From: Pseudomonas sp. GOM6
GTDB taxonomy: Bacteria; Pseudomonadota; Gammaproteobacteria; Pseudomonadales; Pseudomonadaceae
DNA length: 64,000 nucleotides
Direction: 5' to 3'
NCBI RefSeq assembly: GCF_029537485.1
Contig: NZ_JARPUS010000008.1
Span: 140,708-204,707 of the forward strand
The notes beneath the pieces were generated by a model, which saw only the letters and a program-made list of their open reading frames with translations, was not told the DNA's origin and ran no database searches. The translations under genes were made by a program, and so were the position numbers. Of the stretch, positions 52,500-61,107 are shown one piece after another. Every line of letters begins with the position of its first letter. Position 1 is the first letter of the stretch.

Positions 52500-54065
52500 A
52501 TGCGTCAGAACCTGCCTGTTACTCAGCGCGAGCGCACCTTTACCGATGCCGAGCGCCTGATTTCCACCACCGACCTCAATAGCAAGATCACCTACGTCAA
52601 CGATGCCTTCGTGGCCATCAGCGGTTTCTCGCGTGAGGAACTGGTGGGCGAGCCACACAACCTGGTTCGCCATCCCGATATGCCGCCGGGTGTATTCGGC
52701 CATATGTGGGAGACCATCAAGCAGGGCAAACCCTGGATGGGTATCGTCAAGAACCGTTGCAAGAATGGCGATCACTACTGGGTCAGTGCCTATGTCACGC
52801 CCATCTACGAGAACGGCAAGCTGGCCGGCTACGAGTCGGTACGCTCGGTGCCCAGCGAGGCGCAGAAACGCCGTGCCGAGGCGCTCTATGCACGGCTGCG
52901 AGCCGGTAAGCCGCCGGTTTCGAAGGTCGAGTACTGGACCTATGACCTGGTGCGTTCATGGCCTGTGATGCTCGCCACGCTGATCATCTTGGCGGGGGCC
53001 TTCACGCTCAGTGGTTGGCCGCTGGCGGCCCTGATCGTGCTGAGCATGTTTGCCCTGGGTTCCTTCCAGCTGTACAGCAAGCGCCAGCTGATTCGTAAAA
53101 CTCTGGCCGAGCACCCCAAGGCCTTCACCAGTGCTCTGGTCGCCCTGACCTACAGTGACAACCGTGGTGCCCAGGCCCTGCTGGACATGGCCATGATCAG
53201 CGAGGAGGCGCGCCTGCAGACGGCGCTGACCCGATTGGAGGATGCGGGCGAAAACGTACGCAAGCGTGCCGCGCAATCGGCAGAGATATCCCGCTCCGGC
53301 GCCGAGATGCTGGAGCAACAGCGCAGCGAGACGGATCAATCGGCCACCGCCATCAACCAGATGGCAGCCACCATTCAGGAGGTGGCGCACAACGTGCAGA
53401 ACACTTCTCACGCTGCGGAGGAAGCGGACCGCCTGGCCCAGCAAGGTCGCAGCTTGGCCGGCGGCAGCCTGCAGGCCATGCAGCAGATGGCCGGTGCAGT
53501 GCAGGAGATCGGTCAGGCGGTGAACGAGCTGGCTGCTTCGACCCAGTCCATTGGCAGCGTTGCCGACGTCATCACGTCCATCGCCGAACAGACCAACCTC
53601 CTGGCGCTCAACGCTGCCATCGAAGCGGCGCGTGCCGGCGAGCAGGGCCGCGGCTTCGCCGTGGTGGCGGACGAGGTACGCGCTCTGGCGGGGCGTACGC
53701 GCGAGTCCACCGAGCAGATTCACCAGATCATCGCCTCGCTGCGCAGTGGTGCGGACAAGGCAGTGAATACCGCTAGCAAAGGCGAGGAGATTTCCCGCGA
53801 CAGCGTGCGCAGTGTCGAGGAAGTGCGCGAAGCGCTGGATGGCATCAGCCAGGCGGTGACCCGTATCACCGGCATGAGTCAGCAGATGGCAGCGGCTTCC
53901 GAGCAGCAGGCCCATGTGGCGGAGGACATCAGCCGGCAGATCACCCGTATCGCCCAGCTCTCCGACCACAGCGCCGGCCAGGCCCAGCAAGGTGTGGGCA
54001 TTAGCCAGGAGCTGGAGCAGATGGCGGCTTATCTGCATAGCCTGGCGGAGCGCTTCAACCGTTAG
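52500..54065 (+). CDS. aer: Aerotaxis/energy-taxis receptor Aer
   Basis: 521 residues, equal to the P. aeruginosa Aer length. The N-terminal PAS domain (about 10-120) holds [39 protein letters not shown] and [19 protein letters not shown], expected to bind FAD. Two membrane spans lie around residues 155-195 ([20 protein letters not shown]). A HAMP-poor linker leads to the MCP signalling domain with [20 protein letters not shown] and [20 protein letters not shown]. The ATG at 52500 gives the family N-terminus [11 protein letters not shown]. Confidence 0.95.
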   Translation: MRQNLPVTQRERTFTDAERLISTTDLNSKITYVNDAFVAISGFSREELVGEPHNLVRHPDMPPGVFGHMWETIKQGKPWMGIVKNRCKNGDHYWVSAYVTPIYENGKLAGYESVRSVPSEAQKRRAEALYARLRAGKPPVSKVEYWTYDLVRSWPVMLATLIILAGAFTLSGWPLAALIVLSMFALGSFQLYSKRQLIRKTLAEHPKAFTSALVALTYSDNRGAQALLDMAMISEEARLQTALTRLEDAGENVRKRAAQSAEISRSGAEMLEQQRSETDQSATAINQMAATIQEVAHNVQNTSHAAEEADRLAQQGRSLAGGSLQAMQQMAGAVQEIGQAVNELAASTQSIGSVADVITSIAEQTNLLALNAAIEAARAGEQGRGFAVVADEVRALAGRTRESTEQIHQIIASLRSGADKAVNTASKGEEISRDSVRSVEEVREALDGISQAVTRITGMSQQMAAASEQQAHVAEDISRQITRIAQLSDHSAGQAQQGVGISQELEQMAAYLHSLAERFNR

Positions 54066-54117
54066 CGCCAAGATTCTCCGCCGCCTGTGGCACACTGCGC
54101 GGCGGAGGTTCTTCACC

Positions 54118-54714
54118 ATGCCCCGTGTTCGCTGCGAGCGTTGTTTACGCCCGCAAAGTCATTGTCTTTGCCACCTGATTCCCTGCCTGCCCAGCCGTAG
54201 CCGGGTGCTGATCCTGCAGCACCCGGACGAGGTTGGGCATGCCCTCAATACCGCGCGGTTTGCTGCTTTGGGGTTGGCGAATGCGCAGCTCGAAGTCGGC
54301 GAGACTTTTCCCGAGCTGGAACGTTGGCTCGATCCGGCCTACCGTGCCTGCCTGCTTTTTCCTGGCGATGATGCACAGACGCTGCCTCTCGGCCGCGTTG
54401 ACGATGACGACAGGCCTTTGCTGCTGGTCGTGCCGGATGGCACCTGGCGCAAGGCGCGCAAGCTGCTGTATCTCAATCCACTGTTGAACCGCCTGCCCTG
54501 TGTGAGCCTGCCGCCAGGCCCAGGCTCGCGCTACCGGTTGCGCAAGGCACCGGGAGAAGGCGCGTTGGCGACCATCGAGGCGATAGTCGCGGCCCTTGAA
54601 CTGCAGGAGGCGCCACAGTGCTACGACGCGCTACTGCGACCTTTCGAGGCGCTGATCGAAGGGCAGATTGCGGCGATGGGGGAGGAGATATTCCGGCGCA
54701 ACCACGGCGGCTGA
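54118..54714 (+). CDS. tapT: tRNA-uridine aminocarboxypropyltransferase (DTW domain)
   Basis: 198 residues. Makes acp3U47 in tRNA using S-adenosylmethionine. The N-terminal zinc site is RVRCERCLRPQSHCLC (C6, C9, C16, C18). The DTW motif reads VPDGTWRKARKLLY. SRYRLRKAPGEGALATIEAI is the conserved later block. GGAGG lies before the ATG at 54118. It starts 52 bp after aer. Confidence 0.92.
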   Translation: MPRVRCERCLRPQSHCLCHLIPCLPSRSRVLILQHPDEVGHALNTARFAALGLANAQLEVGETFPELERWLDPAYRACLLFPGDDAQTLPLGRVDDDDRPLLLVVPDGTWRKARKLLYLNPLLNRLPCVSLPPGPGSRYRLRKAPGEGALATIEAIVAALELQEAPQCYDALLRPFEALIEGQIAAMGEEIFRRNHGG

Positions 54715-54795
54715 GGGCTTACGGTATCTGCTCCCGTATTTTTCTGCTCGATGCCGCCATGGGAGCGGCTCACCTGTGACGCCCGCAATATCTGC

Positions 54796-54826
54796 TTGAC
54801 CTCAAGTCAACTTGAATTTGTAGCCT
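54796..54826 (+). promoter_or_regulatory. MerR-type promoter-operator, second copy
   Basis: -35 TTGACC (54796-54801), a 19-bp spacer with TCAAGTCAACTTGA, and -10 TAGCCT (54821-54826). It is almost the same as the site at 29772-29802 and has the same spacer. It lies 55 bp before the reductase gene. Confidence 0.8.
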
Positions 54827-54880
54827 CAATAAACGCCTTCTCAGAGGCTTTCATAGGATCAGATTCTTGGAGTGCACGTC

Positions 54881-55474
54881 ATGAAGAAAGTCGCCATCAT
54901 CTACCACAGTGCCCATGGGCATACCGAATTCATCGCCGAACAGATTCTCGCGGGGATTGCCGCTATCCCCTCCATCCAGGGGGACCTGCTGCATGCACCG
55001 GCGCTGCTGAAAAAAACGGATGTCTTGTTGGAATATGACGGCTTCATTCTTGGCTCTCCCACCTATTTCGGTGGGGTTAGCGCGCCGTTCAAGGCTTTCA
55101 TGGATGCCACCGGGCCGTTGTGGCGTCATCAGCGTCTGCGTGGACGCCTGGCCGCTGGCTTCAGCGTTTCGTCACTCGCATCCGGCGACAAGCAGTCCAC
55201 CTTGATGTCGCTGTTTGTCTTCGCTATGCAGCATGGCCTGATCTGGGTGGGTAACCCGATTCTCCCCGAGCAGCTCAATGGCATTCCCGAAGACGAGGCG
55301 GCTAATCGCCTGGGTTCCTGGTCCGGGCTGATGGCGCAGGCCGAGAAAGCCTCGCCTGGCCACGCTTTTGTGCCGGGAGATATCAAGGCGGCCCAACTGT
55401 TTGGTACGACCTTCGCGCACACGCTGCTGCGCATGCAAGACACCGCAGACCACAAAGGCGAGGAGGTGGCGTGA
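54881..55474 (+). CDS. NAD(P)H-dependent FMN reductase / flavodoxin-like protein (WrbA-type)
   Basis: 197 residues. Flavodoxin fold: MKKVAIIYHSAHGHTEFIAE with the FMN phosphate loop SAHGHT, YDGFILGSPTYFGGVSAPFK typical of WrbA-like quinone reductases, and AAGFSVSSLASGDKQSTLMS. TTGGAG lies eight bases before the ATG at 54881. The promoter is of the MerR type, so it is probably induced by redox or electrophile stress. Stop and DUF2798 start share one base. Confidence 0.9.
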   Translation: MKKVAIIYHSAHGHTEFIAEQILAGIAAIPSIQGDLLHAPALLKKTDVLLEYDGFILGSPTYFGGVSAPFKAFMDATGPLWRHQRLRGRLAAGFSVSSLASGDKQSTLMSLFVFAMQHGLIWVGNPILPEQLNGIPEDEAANRLGSWSGLMAQAEKASPGHAFVPGDIKAAQLFGTTFAHTLLRMQDTADHKGEEVA

Positions 55475-55743
55475 TGATTCCTACCAGATTCTCGCCTTTG
55501 CTGTTTGCCCTGATTCTTTCCGGGCTCATGTCGCTGCTGGTCTCTGCCGTGTCCACGTTGCGCGTACTGGGCGCAGGGCCGGGCTTCGTCGAGGCCTGGT
55601 TGAGCGCCTGGCTGGCGGCATGGCTGTTCGCGTTTCCGACTGTGTTGCTGGTTGCCCCGCTGACGCGTCGTCTAGTCGGTCTGCTGACCTGCGAGGAGCA
55701 CGCTGCCGCTAACGCTCGCGCAGTGCCTCCGAGCGAGCCTTGA
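55474..55743 (+). CDS. DUF2798 membrane protein
   Basis: 89 residues with two membrane spans (LLFALILSGLMSLLVSAVST and AWLAAWLFAFPTVLLVAPLT), the DUF2798 pattern ending in PLTRRLVGLL. ATG overlaps the reductase stop (TGATG), GGAGG seven bases upstream. The last 35 bases overlap the 3' end of lapC tail to tail. Confidence 0.85.
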   Translation: MIPTRFSPLLFALILSGLMSLLVSAVSTLRVLGAGPGFVEAWLSAWLAAWLFAFPTVLLVAPLTRRLVGLLTCEEHAAANARAVPPSEP

Positions 55744-57067
55744 GCACCGGCTTGAGCAGATAGTCGAGCACGCTCTTCTCGCCGGTGACGATGTCCACGG
55801 TGGCCACCATGCCCGGAATGATCAGGAGTGGGTGTTCGCTAGTGCCCAGATGGCTTTTATCGGTACGTACCTGGATCAGGTAGAAGCTGTTGCCTTCCTC
55901 ATCCGTGATGGTGTCGGCGCTGATCAGTTCCAGCTTGGCCTTGAGCCCACCGTAGATGGTGAAGTCGTAGGCGGTGAACTTGACCATGGCCTTCTGCCCG
56001 GGATGCAGGAAGGCGATGTCCTGAGGGCGCACGCGGGCTTCGATCAGCAGGTTGTCTTCCAGCGGCACAACTTCGACCATCGGGTCGCCGGGTTGTACCA
56101 CGCCGCCGATGGTGTTGACCTTGAGCAGTTTGATCACTCCATTCACGGGCGAGACGACGGTGGTGCGGCTGACCCGGTCTTGAATGGCTACGCTCGTGGA
56201 GGTGATTTTTTTCAGCTCGGTACGAACTTCGTTGAGCTCTTTCAACGCCTCGGTGCGGAAGTTCAGGGCAGACTCGTTGAGTTTGCTCTCGATTTCCTGC
56301 ATCGCCGCTTCAGCGCGGGGGATAGCCAGGTTTGTGGCCTCCAGCGAACCACGCATTTCCACTGCGCTGCGGCGCAGGCGCAGGATTTCGACCGCGGAGA
56401 TGGCGCCGGACTCTACCAGTGGTTGTGACATGTTCAGTTCCTGCTGAACCAGGCCGAGGCTGGAGCGGTACTGCTGGGCCTTGGCGCGAAACTCGGCCAG
56501 CTCCTGGGTCTTCTGTCTCAGTTGCTCCTTGAGGGTGTTCTGCTCGCTTTCCAGACGCCGCTGGCGTGAGCTGTACAAGGCCATTTCGTCTTCAGCCAAT
56601 TGCGGCGCCTGCTCGATCAGCTCCTGCGCAAGTGAGAGCGGAATACCTTCGGCCTCTGCGCTCAGGCGAGCGACTCTGGCCTCCAGAGCCAGGCGGTCAG
56701 CTTCGGTTTCGCCTTTGTTGGATATGAACCGAGTGGCATCCAGGCGCAGCAACACATCCCCCTTGTTCACTACCTGGCCTTCACGCACGAAGATTTCGGT
56801 GACGATACCGCCCTCCAGGTTCTGGATGACTTGCACCTTGCTGGAGGGAATCGCCTTGCCTTCGCCAGTGGTGACTTCTTCAAGCACCGCGAACTTGGCC
56901 CAGATCAGCGCCACTACCAGACAGATGCAGACTGTCCAGACGGTGGCGCGTGCCAGCCATGGAGAGTCCTCCTGCATCACGCCGTCCACTTCCGGCATGA
57001 ACTCCGTGTCCGGCTTCTGCTTGCCCAGGCTGGAAAAATAGTCGCGCAGGGACTGGCTCATATCCAT
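55709..57067 (-). CDS. lapC: Type I secretion membrane fusion protein (HlyD family, LapC)
   Basis: 452 residues. Periplasmic adaptor of the adhesin exporter. One membrane span near residues 38-58 (ATVWTVCICLVVALIWAKFA), the lipoyl-like half VQVIQNLEGGIVTEIFVREG, a long coiled coil (about 125-290; RRLESEQNTLKEQLRQKTQE), and the second half VVSPVNGVIKLLKVNTIGGV with ALKGL-like C-terminal barrel (AYDFTIYGGLKAKLELISAD). It follows lapB by 15 bp in the transcript. Confidence 0.93.
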   Translation of the reverse strand: MDMSQSLRDYFSSLGKQKPDTEFMPEVDGVMQEDSPWLARATVWTVCICLVVALIWAKFAVLEEVTTGEGKAIPSSKVQVIQNLEGGIVTEIFVREGQVVNKGDVLLRLDATRFISNKGETEADRLALEARVARLSAEAEGIPLSLAQELIEQAPQLAEDEMALYSSRQRRLESEQNTLKEQLRQKTQELAEFRAKAQQYRSSLGLVQQELNMSQPLVESGAISAVEILRLRRSAVEMRGSLEATNLAIPRAEAAMQEIESKLNESALNFRTEALKELNEVRTELKKITSTSVAIQDRVSRTTVVSPVNGVIKLLKVNTIGGVVQPGDPMVEVVPLEDNLLIEARVRPQDIAFLHPGQKAMVKFTAYDFTIYGGLKAKLELISADTITDEEGNSFYLIQVRTDKSHLGTSEHPLLIIPGMVATVDIVTGEKSVLDYLLKPVLKARSEALRER

Positions 57068-57082
57068 GGTTTCGTCTCCCGG

Positions 57083-59230
57083 CTAGACCGCCGCAGGGCC
57101 AACGCGGCCCTTGCGCAACGCATCGATGACAGCCTCTTTAGGCCCGTCGGCGACCACGTGGCCGTAGTCCAGCACAATCAGGCGGTCGACCAGGCTGAGC
57201 ATCGAGTTGCGATGGGTAATGAGCAGCAGGGTTTTGCCTTGCGTCCAGTTGTGCAACTTGAGGCGAAGGGTATCTTCGCTGGAGTTGTCCATCGCGCTGG
57301 TAGGCTCGTCGAGCAATAGGATCGGTGGGTCCAGCAGCATGGCACGGGCTAGCAGTACGGCCTGACGCTGGCCTCCGGAGAGCAGCTGGCCGCGCTCCCC
57401 CACAGGCCTGTCGAAGCCCTGGGGATGCTGCCTGGCCAGATCAGAGACGCCACAAAGGTCAGCCACTTCGAGCATGCGCGCATCGCTGACATAGCGAGCA
57501 CCCAGGGTGAGGTTGTCGCGCAGGCTGCCGGCCAACAGGGGAAGATCATGGGCTACATAGCCGATCTGGTGGCGTAGGTCGGCGACATCGAGTTGGCGTA
57601 GGTCGAGCCCGTCGAGCAGGATCTGGCCTTCACTGGGTTCGTAGAAGTTCATGATCATGCGTGCGAGGCTGCTCTTGCCTGAGCCGCTACGGCCAATAAT
57701 CCCAACCCGTTCCCCAGGTTTGATGTGCAGGCTGATCTTGTTGAGTGCCGGTGTGCTCTGGCCGGGGTAGCTGAAGCTCATCTGCCGGATGTCCAGTGCG
57801 CCTTTGAGGCGTGTGCGTTCCAGCGGACGCTGCTTGGCGTCGCGCTCCTGCGGCAGGGTCATCAGGGCGTCGGTACTGGTCATGGTCAGGCGCGCCTGCT
57901 GGTAGCGGGTGATCAGCCCGGCGATCTGCCCCAGAGGCGCGAGCACACGGCTGCCAAGCATGTAGCAGGCCACCAGCGCGCCAACGCTGAGCTGACCGGA
58001 AATGATGATGTAGACCCCTGCGACTATGGTGGCCATGCCGGCGAACTGCTGAAAGAACATGGTGCCGTTAGTGGCCAGCGAGGCCAGAAAGCGTGCGTGG
58101 CTATCCAGGCGGGTGAGGGCGCCGTGGGTCTTTTCCCAGCGGTGTTGGCGCTCGCTCTCGGCGCTGCAGGCTTTAAGGGTTTCCAGTCCGCCGAGGGTTT
58201 CGATCAGCAGGGCTTGGCGTTCTGCGCCAAGGGCCAGGCTTTTTTGCACAGTGTCGCGCAGGCGGGCCTGGATGATCAGAGCAAAGATGGCGGTGATAGG
58301 AAACGCCAGCAGGGGAATGACGACCAGCCAGCCACCGAGGAGGCCGATGACCAGAATCATCAGTAACGAGAAGGGCAGGTCGATCAGACTGGTCAGGGTA
58401 ACCGCGGTGAGAAACTCACGTAGCCCCTGGAAGTCATGGATGCTCTGGGCAAAGCCGCCGACCGTGGCCGGACGCGCCTTCATCGACATGCCGGTGATGC
58501 GCTCGAACAGCGTGGCGGACAGCACTACATCGGTTTTCTTGCCGGCCACATCCAGCAGGTAAGCGCGCAAGACCCTCAATAGCAGCTCGAAGCCAGTGCC
58601 GATGAACAGCCCGATGGCCAGCACCCAGAGGGTGGCAGTGGCCTGATTGGGCACCACCCGATCGTAGGTCTGCATCACGAACAGCGGCACCATCAGGCCT
58701 AGCAGGTTGATCAGCAGGCTGGCGAGTACGGCATCGGTATACAGCCAGCGCGACAGCTTCAGGGTGTCGCGGAACCAGGCTTCGACCCTGGGGACTAGCG
58801 GGGTTCTGACTTCTTCCAGCTCATGGCGCGGTTTGGCGAAAAAGGCCTGGCCGCTGTATTCCTCTGCCAAGTGTTCGCGGCTGACCCACTGCTCGCCCCC
58901 TTCAGCCTCGCAGGGCAGAATCAAGAGCTGGTTCTTCGCGCCCATCTTGCTCAATACGGCGCTGCGACCATCTTTCAATAGCAGCAATACCGGCAGATTG
59001 AGAGGCGAGATAGCGCTCAGCTCGCGCCGCAGAATGCGCCCCTGCAGGCCGGCGCGCGCGGCAGCGCGAGGCAATAGATCCGGGCTTAAGCGCTGCTCTG
59101 GCAGCGGCAGCCCTGCCGTGAGGCTGGCCCTGCTGGCAGGGCAGTCATGCAGGGTGCAGAGTATCAATAGGCCATCGAGCAGGGGGTCATCGTGACTCTG
59201 CCGCTGGTCATCGGACGGTCTCCGTTCCAT
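57083..59230 (-). CDS. lapB: Type I secretion ABC exporter (LapB)
   Basis: 715 residues. The N-terminal domain is C39-peptidase-like but degenerate (DDPLLDGLLILCTLHD), as in RTX exporters. The transmembrane domain spans about 165-440, with WLYTDAVLASLLINLLGLMV. The nucleotide-binding domain has GRSGSGKSSLARM (Walker A), LLSGGQRQAV and PPILLLDEPTSAMD. The ATG at 59230 fits the family N-terminus although AGGAG is better placed for an in-frame TTG at 59239, so the exact start is uncertain. Confidence 0.93.
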   Translation of the reverse strand: MERRPSDDQRQSHDDPLLDGLLILCTLHDCPASRASLTAGLPLPEQRLSPDLLPRAAARAGLQGRILRRELSAISPLNLPVLLLLKDGRSAVLSKMGAKNQLLILPCEAEGGEQWVSREHLAEEYSGQAFFAKPRHELEEVRTPLVPRVEAWFRDTLKLSRWLYTDAVLASLLINLLGLMVPLFVMQTYDRVVPNQATATLWVLAIGLFIGTGFELLLRVLRAYLLDVAGKKTDVVLSATLFERITGMSMKARPATVGGFAQSIHDFQGLREFLTAVTLTSLIDLPFSLLMILVIGLLGGWLVVIPLLAFPITAIFALIIQARLRDTVQKSLALGAERQALLIETLGGLETLKACSAESERQHRWEKTHGALTRLDSHARFLASLATNGTMFFQQFAGMATIVAGVYIIISGQLSVGALVACYMLGSRVLAPLGQIAGLITRYQQARLTMTSTDALMTLPQERDAKQRPLERTRLKGALDIRQMSFSYPGQSTPALNKISLHIKPGERVGIIGRSGSGKSSLARMIMNFYEPSEGQILLDGLDLRQLDVADLRHQIGYVAHDLPLLAGSLRDNLTLGARYVSDARMLEVADLCGVSDLARQHPQGFDRPVGERGQLLSGGQRQAVLLARAMLLDPPILLLDEPTSAMDNSSEDTLRLKLHNWTQGKTLLLITHRNSMLSLVDRLIVLDYGHVVADGPKEAVIDALRKGRVGPAAV

Positions 59231-59294
59231 GGTAGTCAAATGCACGACTCCTGAGAGGCTACCCGGCGTAGGCCGGGCAGCTTCTTCGCCGGGA

Positions 59295-60650
59295 TTACTT
59301 CATTTCCGGCAGGCGGGCCTCGCTCTTCACTTCAGTGAGGGCTACAGCTTCGGCCGGTAACACGATGTTCTGCTTGCTCAGCAAGCTGCCCATTGCGGAC
59401 AGCAGGCGGTACATCGAGAACTCCTCGGTGTAACGCACCTCGACATAGCGGCGGTTGGCGGTGAAGAGTTCGTTTTCACTGTCCAACAAGTCGAGCAGGG
59501 TGCGCTGGCCAAGGCCGAATTGTTGCTGATAGGCCTCGCGCGAGCGTGCGCTGTAGTCGGCGTAGTCGCGGGCCTTATCGGTTTGCTTGCGGGCGTTTTC
59601 CATCGCGTTCCAAGCCAGCATCAGGTTCTCGTTGAGTACCCGCAGGGCATTGTTGCGAATGTCCATGGACTGATTGATCTGGTGTGCTGCCGATTGCAGG
59701 CGGGCCTTGTCACGCATGCCGTTGAACAGGTTGTAGTTCATCACCACCGCAGCGCGCCAGGTGTTGTAGTGCCCCTCATCGCCCTGGACGTTGTCATCGG
59801 CGGTGGTCGCCAACTCAAGGTCGAAGCGTGGGTAGAAAGGGGCCTTGGCTACTTCGTATTGCTTCTCGGCGGCATACACGTCGGCCTGAGCCGACTTGAG
59901 GTAGGGGTTGTTGTCCATGACCCCCTGGCGTGCTGCAGCCAGATCCTCTGGGATTTCACCTTTAATGCTGGCCGGTGTTTCCAACTCATCGGGCATGCGC
60001 CCGGTGGCACTGAAGAAGTTGGCCTCGGCATCGGCCAGGTTGACCTGTTCCGTGTAGAGGTTGTTCTCGGCCAGGGCCAGACGGGCTTTGGATTGGTCAA
60101 GATCGGCGTTGCTACCCACACCCTGTTCACTGCGCAGGCCAATCTGGTCATTGACCCTCAGGTGTGCCTGCAGGTTGTTCTCGGCCAGGGCCACCATTTC
60201 ACGGCGTTTGAGTACGTCCAGGTAAACCTCGACGGTGCGCAGTGCAAGGCTTTCGGAGGTGCCTTGCACGTAGTAGGCGCGGGAGTCGACCACTGATTTG
60301 GTGCGTGCGACTTCGTTGGGTGTGTTGAAACCGTCGAACAGCATCTGCCGTAGACGCAGTTCGGCGTCGCGATAATTCAGGGTTTCCTTGTTGTGATCGC
60401 CGAGCGCGCGCGTGCTGGGGCTGTCTGTCTGCTCACGGCCATAGCCAGCCAGCAGATCGACGGTCGGCAGGTAGCCACCCTTGGCGACTTTCACGTCCTC
60501 GTCCGCGGACAGGCGATCATTCATGCTGGCGTGTAGCTCGGGGTGATTGTCGATGGTGCTTTGAATGGCTTCCGACAGAGTCATTGCCTGGGCCTGGCTG
60601 CAGGCAATGGCCAGCAGAATGCTGCTGCATAGCGGTGTTAGAGCGCGCAT
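59295..60650 (-). CDS. lapE: TolC-family outer-membrane channel (LapE)
   Basis: 451 residues with a signal peptide (LCSSILLAIACSQAQAMTLS). Two TolC repeats: AIQSTIDNHPELHASMNDRL, GYLPTVDLLAGYGREQTDSP and VEVYLDVLKRREMVALAENN in the first; MDNNPYLKSAQADVYAAEKQ, KAPFYPRFDLELATTADDN and VMNYNLFNGMRDKARLQSAA in the second. First gene of the lapEBC transcript, divergent from the adhesin gene. Confidence 0.92.
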   Translation of the reverse strand: MRALTPLCSSILLAIACSQAQAMTLSEAIQSTIDNHPELHASMNDRLSADEDVKVAKGGYLPTVDLLAGYGREQTDSPSTRALGDHNKETLNYRDAELRLRQMLFDGFNTPNEVARTKSVVDSRAYYVQGTSESLALRTVEVYLDVLKRREMVALAENNLQAHLRVNDQIGLRSEQGVGSNADLDQSKARLALAENNLYTEQVNLADAEANFFSATGRMPDELETPASIKGEIPEDLAAARQGVMDNNPYLKSAQADVYAAEKQYEVAKAPFYPRFDLELATTADDNVQGDEGHYNTWRAAVVMNYNLFNGMRDKARLQSAAHQINQSMDIRNNALRVLNENLMLAWNAMENARKQTDKARDYADYSARSREAYQQQFGLGQRTLLDLLDSENELFTANRRYVEVRYTEEFSMYRLLSAMGSLLSKQNIVLPAEAVALTEVKSEARLPEMK

Positions 60651-61107
60651 TGGATTTCTCCTTTATTTATATGCTCTGTTCCTGTCGCCAAAAAAATGGC
60701 GATTCTTGCCCGCGTTGGCTGAGCGGACTCTTACCATCACAGCTAAGAACATCCATAAGCGTAGCTAAGAAAAAATTGGCACAACGTTTATGAGAAATAA
60801 GTCTTATGCAGACTGTGAGAACGGGCACATTGTTTTCTCTGTAAGCCGCGAAAAACGGGCTTTTTAAGCCATTTCGCAGTTAGTGCAGATGGTCAAACAA
60901 GATTTTGAGAATAAGGGGCGGGGATGTAGCTGGTTGAGTTGTTCGGTGCTGTAAGGGCGACACTTTTTTGTCGCATTGAAAAGTGTGTAATCGCGCCGTC
61001 TAATTTCTCAGCGTTTTCTTCGCACGTAATCCCCGGTTCGAAAGGTGGTTTGGCCCTTTTGAAACGTGTCGGCGGTGGTCGGCAGTTGTAGTGCGGAGGA
61101 AGGAATC
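60651..61107. other. Divergent regulatory region between lapE and the adhesin gene
   Basis: 457 bp, more AT-rich than the genes around it. It holds an inverted repeat GCGACA-CTTTTT-TGTCGC (60957-60974) that overlaps a second one (CACTTTT..AAAAGTG), and a weak -35/-10 pair (TTGAAA 60976-60981, TAATTT 61001-61006, spacer 19). No gene seen. Binding of a regulator such as FleQ is possible, but no consensus site was identified. Confidence 0.5.
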
